This document shows, in pieces, positions 7,098 through 10,058 of a stretch of DNA of 10,058 nucleotides (positions are counted from its first letter, which is position 1; each line of letters begins with the position of its first letter). The stretch covers positions 1 through 10,058 of the forward strand of contig JNEU01001086.1 in the NCBI GenBank assembly GCA_000697475.1, read 5' to 3'. The translations under genes and the position numbers were made by a program. Source of the stretch: Lichtheimia corymbifera B2541. Its lineage: Eukaryota > Mucoromycota > Mucoromycetes > Mucorales > Lichtheimiaceae. The notes under the pieces were generated by a model. That model was not told the origin of the DNA. It searched no databases and saw only the letters and a list, made by a program, of their open reading frames with translations.

Positions 7098-7360
7098 GAG
7101 TGTACAGTTGTGCAGGGTTACGCCCCTATGACTTGTAGTAAAGCCAAAAAGATAAAAATGAGTGTGCGGTTGTGTATAGGGATGTGCCCTTATGACGTAT
7201 GGTAAGTCGTGAATATAAATGTGAGTGTGCGGATTGCATAGGGGTTTGCCCTTTTGACTTATGGTGAAGTCATGAAGATAGATGTGAGTGTGAGGCTGGT
7301 ATAGGGGTTTGCCCTTTTGACTTATGATGAAGTCGAGAAGATAAATGTGAGTGTGCGGTT
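7098..7360 (-). repeat. 63 bp tandem amplification inside RT
   Basis: Units start with GAGTGT at 7098, 7160, 7223 and 7286 (lengths 62, 63, 63, 63), and a fifth GAGTGTGCGG at 7349 runs into the RT palm sequence. On the - strand the units read as HTHIYLLDFIISQKGKP, HTHIYLHDFTISQKGKP, a copy with compensating small shifts, and HTHFYLFGFTTSHRG. The last flows into MLEWYIP. This corresponds to the conserved RT block after the palm with wording like VYLLGFxISxxG, so a 21-codon piece of RT was copied in tandem. The boundary word CACACTCAC on the - strand is shared with TNRTLT upstream and CTLTTM downstream, which may have seeded slippage or unequal exchange. About ten residues normally found before the block (the KCHF region) are missing. 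Confidence 0.88.
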
Positions 7361-7609
7361 TGTGTCAGTAAACGCTTGTATTGCGTGTTTGACGTGTTGT
7401 GTGTGCATTAGCATGTCAGGTGAGTGGATGACAATGTCGTCAATGAATAATTGTACGAATGACATAATCTCAAAGGTGCTATGCATGACCCGTTGGAAAT
7501 TTGAGGATATTGGTTTTAGGCAGAATGAGTAGCCTTGGAACATATACTGACGGCCATTATGAGTGAAGGTCATTTGTATGTTGATCCTCTGCTTTGTTGC
7601 CCAGTGCAT
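7361..7609 (-). pseudogene. Ty3/Gypsy pol: RT palm
   Basis: The - strand reads QRINIQMTFTHNGRQYMFQG from about 7591, then PISSNFQRVMHSTFE and LFIDDIVIHSPDMLMHTQHV, ending in AFTDTNRTLT. FIDD (7436-7447) occupies the position of the catalytic YxDD motif; both Asp residues are kept and Tyr is replaced by Phe, as in many Ty3/Gypsy RTs. QHVKHAIQA is the usual helix after it. The RT fingers, including the first catalytic Asp, are missing: similarity begins abruptly near 7600. The sequence between 7610 and 7735 shows no LTR, primer-binding site or further pol. Confidence 0.85.
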
Positions 7610-7882
7610 CTTTTAGGTGCTATTGTGAGAAGGCTGTTCCACATATTACAATTGCGTGATAGGTATCACTTTCCAAAACATCAAGCGTAATTTAAACATT
7701 TATTGATTGAAAGGATATCTTATTACTCCACGATATTACTTTGTATGTGATCTAAGTTTCTGCATCATGATTTCTATGCTATTATTGCTACTCAACACCC
7801 AAAGCCGATGTCCTTGCTGCAGAGATCCCCATACAATAAACAATTGCTGATAGCCGTTTTCCAGAGTTAGTATTGTTGTTTG
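7610..7882. other. Junction region, no gene recognised
   Basis: This stretch lies between the truncated RT and the diverged tandem array. I find no LTR-like ends, no coding motif and no clear repeat unit. A TTGCTGATAG at about 7846 resembles the core of the array that follows, so the array may begin here in degraded form. Confidence 0.4.
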
Positions 7883-9400
7883 ATGACAGCTGCCTTGGAC
7901 GATCAATAAATCTTGATAGCGCCAAAAGACAGACACACAGACTGCAGCTTGTTGCTGATGTGACACCCCCGTAAGAGATGTGCGATGCAGAATGCTCTTG
8001 ATGAGAGTATCTGGCCAATAATGAGAACCACCAGGTAATCGAACAATAGTTGTTGGCACTAAATGCATAGGCTCTCTTGCTCATTGCTGCTTCTTGTAAT
8101 TGTTGCTGATATGATCCACCGATAAAAGGCGAGCGTAGTTGGATATCCACATCAGCATTGTCGCGTGGTTGTCGGAAGAGTGCCACAATCAGGCGTGATA
8201 AACCTTGACGACACCGAAAGATAATAGAAGTTGTTGCAGATCACACGAAAAAGGATACATGTAATACTTGGTAACGAGAACTCCCCAAGACAGTACACAG
8301 TACAATAACATCCTTGTCGTGCCAGTGATATAACCAAGGAAAAGCCTTCTTGATTCTGTCATCACGTATCTCCCATCGTAAGTGCACTTGCATGTGACAT
8401 ATCCCATAATGAATACTCTTACCTTGTGGAACTTTTAGTAGCACCTTCCTTCAAATAATAACCGCGCTTCCATGCCATCCATCGTGTTCTGCTGTTCTAC
8501 CATAAAGCTCGTTAATAGATAGCACTTGTATTGTAGATCCAATGATATGCATACCAATCTATCTCCAAAGGAAGGGTGCGATACTTGACGACGAATGCCT
8601 TGAGCAATGGATAAACCTTGATAGCACCAAAAAGACACATGAGCATCGTTGCTTGTTGCTGATGTGATAGACCCATAAAAAACACGCGCTGCAGAATGTT
8701 CTTGAAAGCAGTTGGCCAATAATGCGAACGAACAGAGAATCGAGCAACGTTTCTGACACTAAAGACATGGACTTTGCTGCTCATTGCTGCGCCTTGCTTG
8801 TTGCTGATGATCCATCGATAAAAGGTATGCGTAGCAGGATATCCGTCAGGATTGGCGACAACCTTGGAGAGATGCATATATGACCCTGATATCACTAAAG
8901 ATGTTGACGCTGGCTCACATTCCTTGTTGGTGACATAACCCATCCATAAGAGACGTTGAATGGCAGACATGCGTCAAAGGAATTGCCGATAACCAGAACC
9001 ACCAGGAGACGGAAAGCTCACTGACACCAAAGATATACAAGTTGTTCCTTGCTGATGACGTGATAAACCGACAAGAGACTTTCATTTCAGAATGTCCACC
9101 GAATTGCCGATAGCGAGAAGAACCAGATCATGGGACAAAGCTTGATATGGCACCAACGATATGGATGCTGTTGCTTGTTGAATGATACAATCCACCCGCA
9201 AGAGGCTTGCATTGGCTGACGCTCTTCAGAGAAATCGCCCGTTGCTTGGCAACCAACTACCCGAGTCGCAATAAAGATTGACACCACTAAAAGACGTAAC
9301 GCTTTTCCTTATGGCTGACATACTTCACCTATAGAAGATGCATAGTAAACGGATTTTTCCAAACCCATCCAATAATACTTAGCGATCATAGCTGTAATCC
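7883..9400. repeat. Diverged tandem array, period about 131 bp
   Basis: A recurring unit begins with CACCAAAGA-like or CACTAAAGA-like words at 7920, 8057, 8212, 8625, 8757, 8893, 9025, 9151 and 9282. Spacings in the clearest run (8625 on) are 132, 136, 132, 126 and 131 bp. Each unit next has a core near TTGTTGCTGATGTGATA (for example 7949, 8653, 8924, 9045-9062), then a CCCATAAGAGA-like word, an AGAATG word, and AATTGCCGATAACGAGAACC with CCACCAGG (clearest at 8981-9006). Copies are heavily substituted. On a larger scale 7883-8163 aligns with 8590-8860 (offset about 700-705), showing block duplication. Unit lengths are not consistently multiples of three and every frame is broken, so open frames here (for example 8512-8970, -) are best read as by-products. 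Satellite or subtelomeric-type DNA is the likely nature. Confidence 0.75.
8240..8555. repeat. Long direct repeat, copy 1
   Basis: This aligns with 9755-10058 at a nearly constant offset of 1503-1504 bp. The best-kept core is 8281-8320 (CTCCCCAAG, then ACACAGTACAATAACATCCT). Further anchors are a CACTTGCAT word, a CTCGTTAAT word and GTAGATCCAA with ATGCATACC at the end. The middle is much more diverged. It interrupts the 131 bp periodicity but shares weak unit-like words, so it is probably a higher-order variant of the same array. Confidence 0.7.
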
Positions 9401-9754
9401 TGAGGACTTGGATCCGAGATAGTCCATCTAAAAAAGAACGCATGTCAGCACAAAGTTTCCAAACGTCATTGGGATGATACATACTTGAATCTCTTAATCC
9501 GTGTGCAGTGATCCGCTAGAATTCCCGCCGCCAGAAACAATAATGATAAGAAAAGGGCACAATGCCAAAGAATGCCAAGGTACCAGTACTGCCTACTAGC
9601 CCCTCCCCGAAGGAAGAATGGCGCCAAAACACCGAATTTAACAGTGACCCATATGAGCCCTTCATCAGTCGACTTTGGCACCACCTGAGCCGTGGATCCG
9701 CACGCTGCAACTGTGGTGAGAGGATGCATCTGAATTGGGCTAAGCCCATAGCAT
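9401..9754. other. Unique stretch between repeats, no gene recognised
   Basis: The 131 bp unit fades after about 9400. Two open frames overlap on opposite strands: 9562-9759 (+, 65 aa) and 9466-9729 (-, 87 aa). The - frame contains a hydrophobic run around FLSLLFLAAGIL, but there is no start context, family motif or neighbour to support a gene. The part from about 9520 to 9720 looks richer in G and C than its surroundings, so it may have a different origin. Confidence 0.4.
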
Positions 9755-10058
9755 CATGAGCACATGTGAAAGGGGCAGCATGGTCTCCCCAAGGCAGCAC
9801 ACAGTACAATAACATCCTTGACGTGCAGCTTGATAATAATAGTATCGCCGAAAGAGACTCTGCCACTGTATGGCGTTTGGTAAGTTCACTTGCATCCAAC
9901 CAATCCCAGAATGATGCACTGTACCTCTAGGTATTGCCAATACCATTATTTCTGCAAATAGCCTGGTATTCATCCGATCCAGTATGTGCTGCTGCTGTTT
10001 CCCTGTGAGACTCGTTAATCAGCCAGTCTTGATTTGTAGATCCAACACCATGCATACC
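9755..10058. repeat. Long direct repeat, copy 2 (runs off window)
   Basis: This is the counterpart of 8240-8555, offset 1503-1504 bp, with core CTCCCCAAG at 9785 and ACACAGTACAATAACATCCT at 9796-9815. It contains TCGCCGAAAG at 9842, which resembles the start word of the 131 bp unit. The match still holds at the last base (ATGCATACC), so the repeat continues beyond the window. Confidence 0.7.

Larger units (their letters stand above)
4768..7609 (-). mobile_element. Degenerate, truncated Ty3/Gypsy LTR retrotransposon
   Basis: Read on the - strand the order is RT, RNase H, integrase, polypurine-like tract and LTR, which is the Ty3/Gypsy order (RNase H before integrase). The element starts abruptly in the RT palm near 7600; gag, protease, RT fingers, primer-binding site and 5' LTR are missing. 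Pol carries at least four frame changes and several stops. It has lost the middle of the integrase core and gained two tandem arrays, 63 bp in RT and 17-18 bp after pol. It cannot be autonomous. The right end abuts a satellite-like region, so truncation there may come from incomplete reverse transcription, recombination or later replacement. Confidence 0.8.

Noticed and set aside
8512..8970. 152-codon open frame (-) and its overlapping neighbours
   Set aside because: It lies wholly inside the diverged tandem array. Equivalent positions in sister units are closed or in other frames, and no motif is visible.

Overview
The window reads as a gene-poor, repeat-rich stretch of a eukaryotic nuclear genome. 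It holds decayed transposable elements and four tandem-repeat families, and no intact protein-coding gene that I can defend. A fungus, perhaps an early-diverging (Mucoromycota-type) one, is a weak guess. It rests on the flavour of the Ty3/Gypsy pol remnants and on the moderate base composition. No tRNA, rRNA, CRISPR array or bacterial-style operon is visible.

Layout, left to right. 1-1242: nothing recognisable. 1245-1765: three tandem copies of a 168-171 bp unit, each carrying GAGGT and ACCTC words spaced about 10-11 bp apart. 1766-2349: nothing recognisable. About 2350-2760, + strand: a frameshifted RNase H end of one Ty3/Gypsy pol. About 3130-3700: two similar TATA-containing segments. 3729-4234, + strand: a probable broken hAT-type transposase. 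4541-4797: an unassigned coding-like segment.

4768-7609, - strand: a second, different Ty3/Gypsy element. Read from high to low coordinates it holds the RT palm (FIDD), a tandemly amplified 63 bp RT segment, the RT connection, RNase H, the integrase zinc finger, an integrase core with a large internal deletion, the GPY end of integrase, a 17-18 bp minisatellite, a G-run resembling a polypurine tract, and a probable 3' LTR. The upstream half (gag, protease, early RT, 5' LTR) is absent.

About 7880-10058: a long, strongly diverged tandem array (period about 131 bp in its clearest part) with larger-scale duplications superimposed.

The parts do not form a pathway; they share a history of insertion, mutational decay and local tandem amplification. 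The most unusual item is the in-frame amplification of a 21-codon block of the reverse transcriptase, at 7098-7348. The phased 168 bp array and the minisatellite between pol and the probable LTR come next. All family assignments come from motif reading and my own translations, without database searches.
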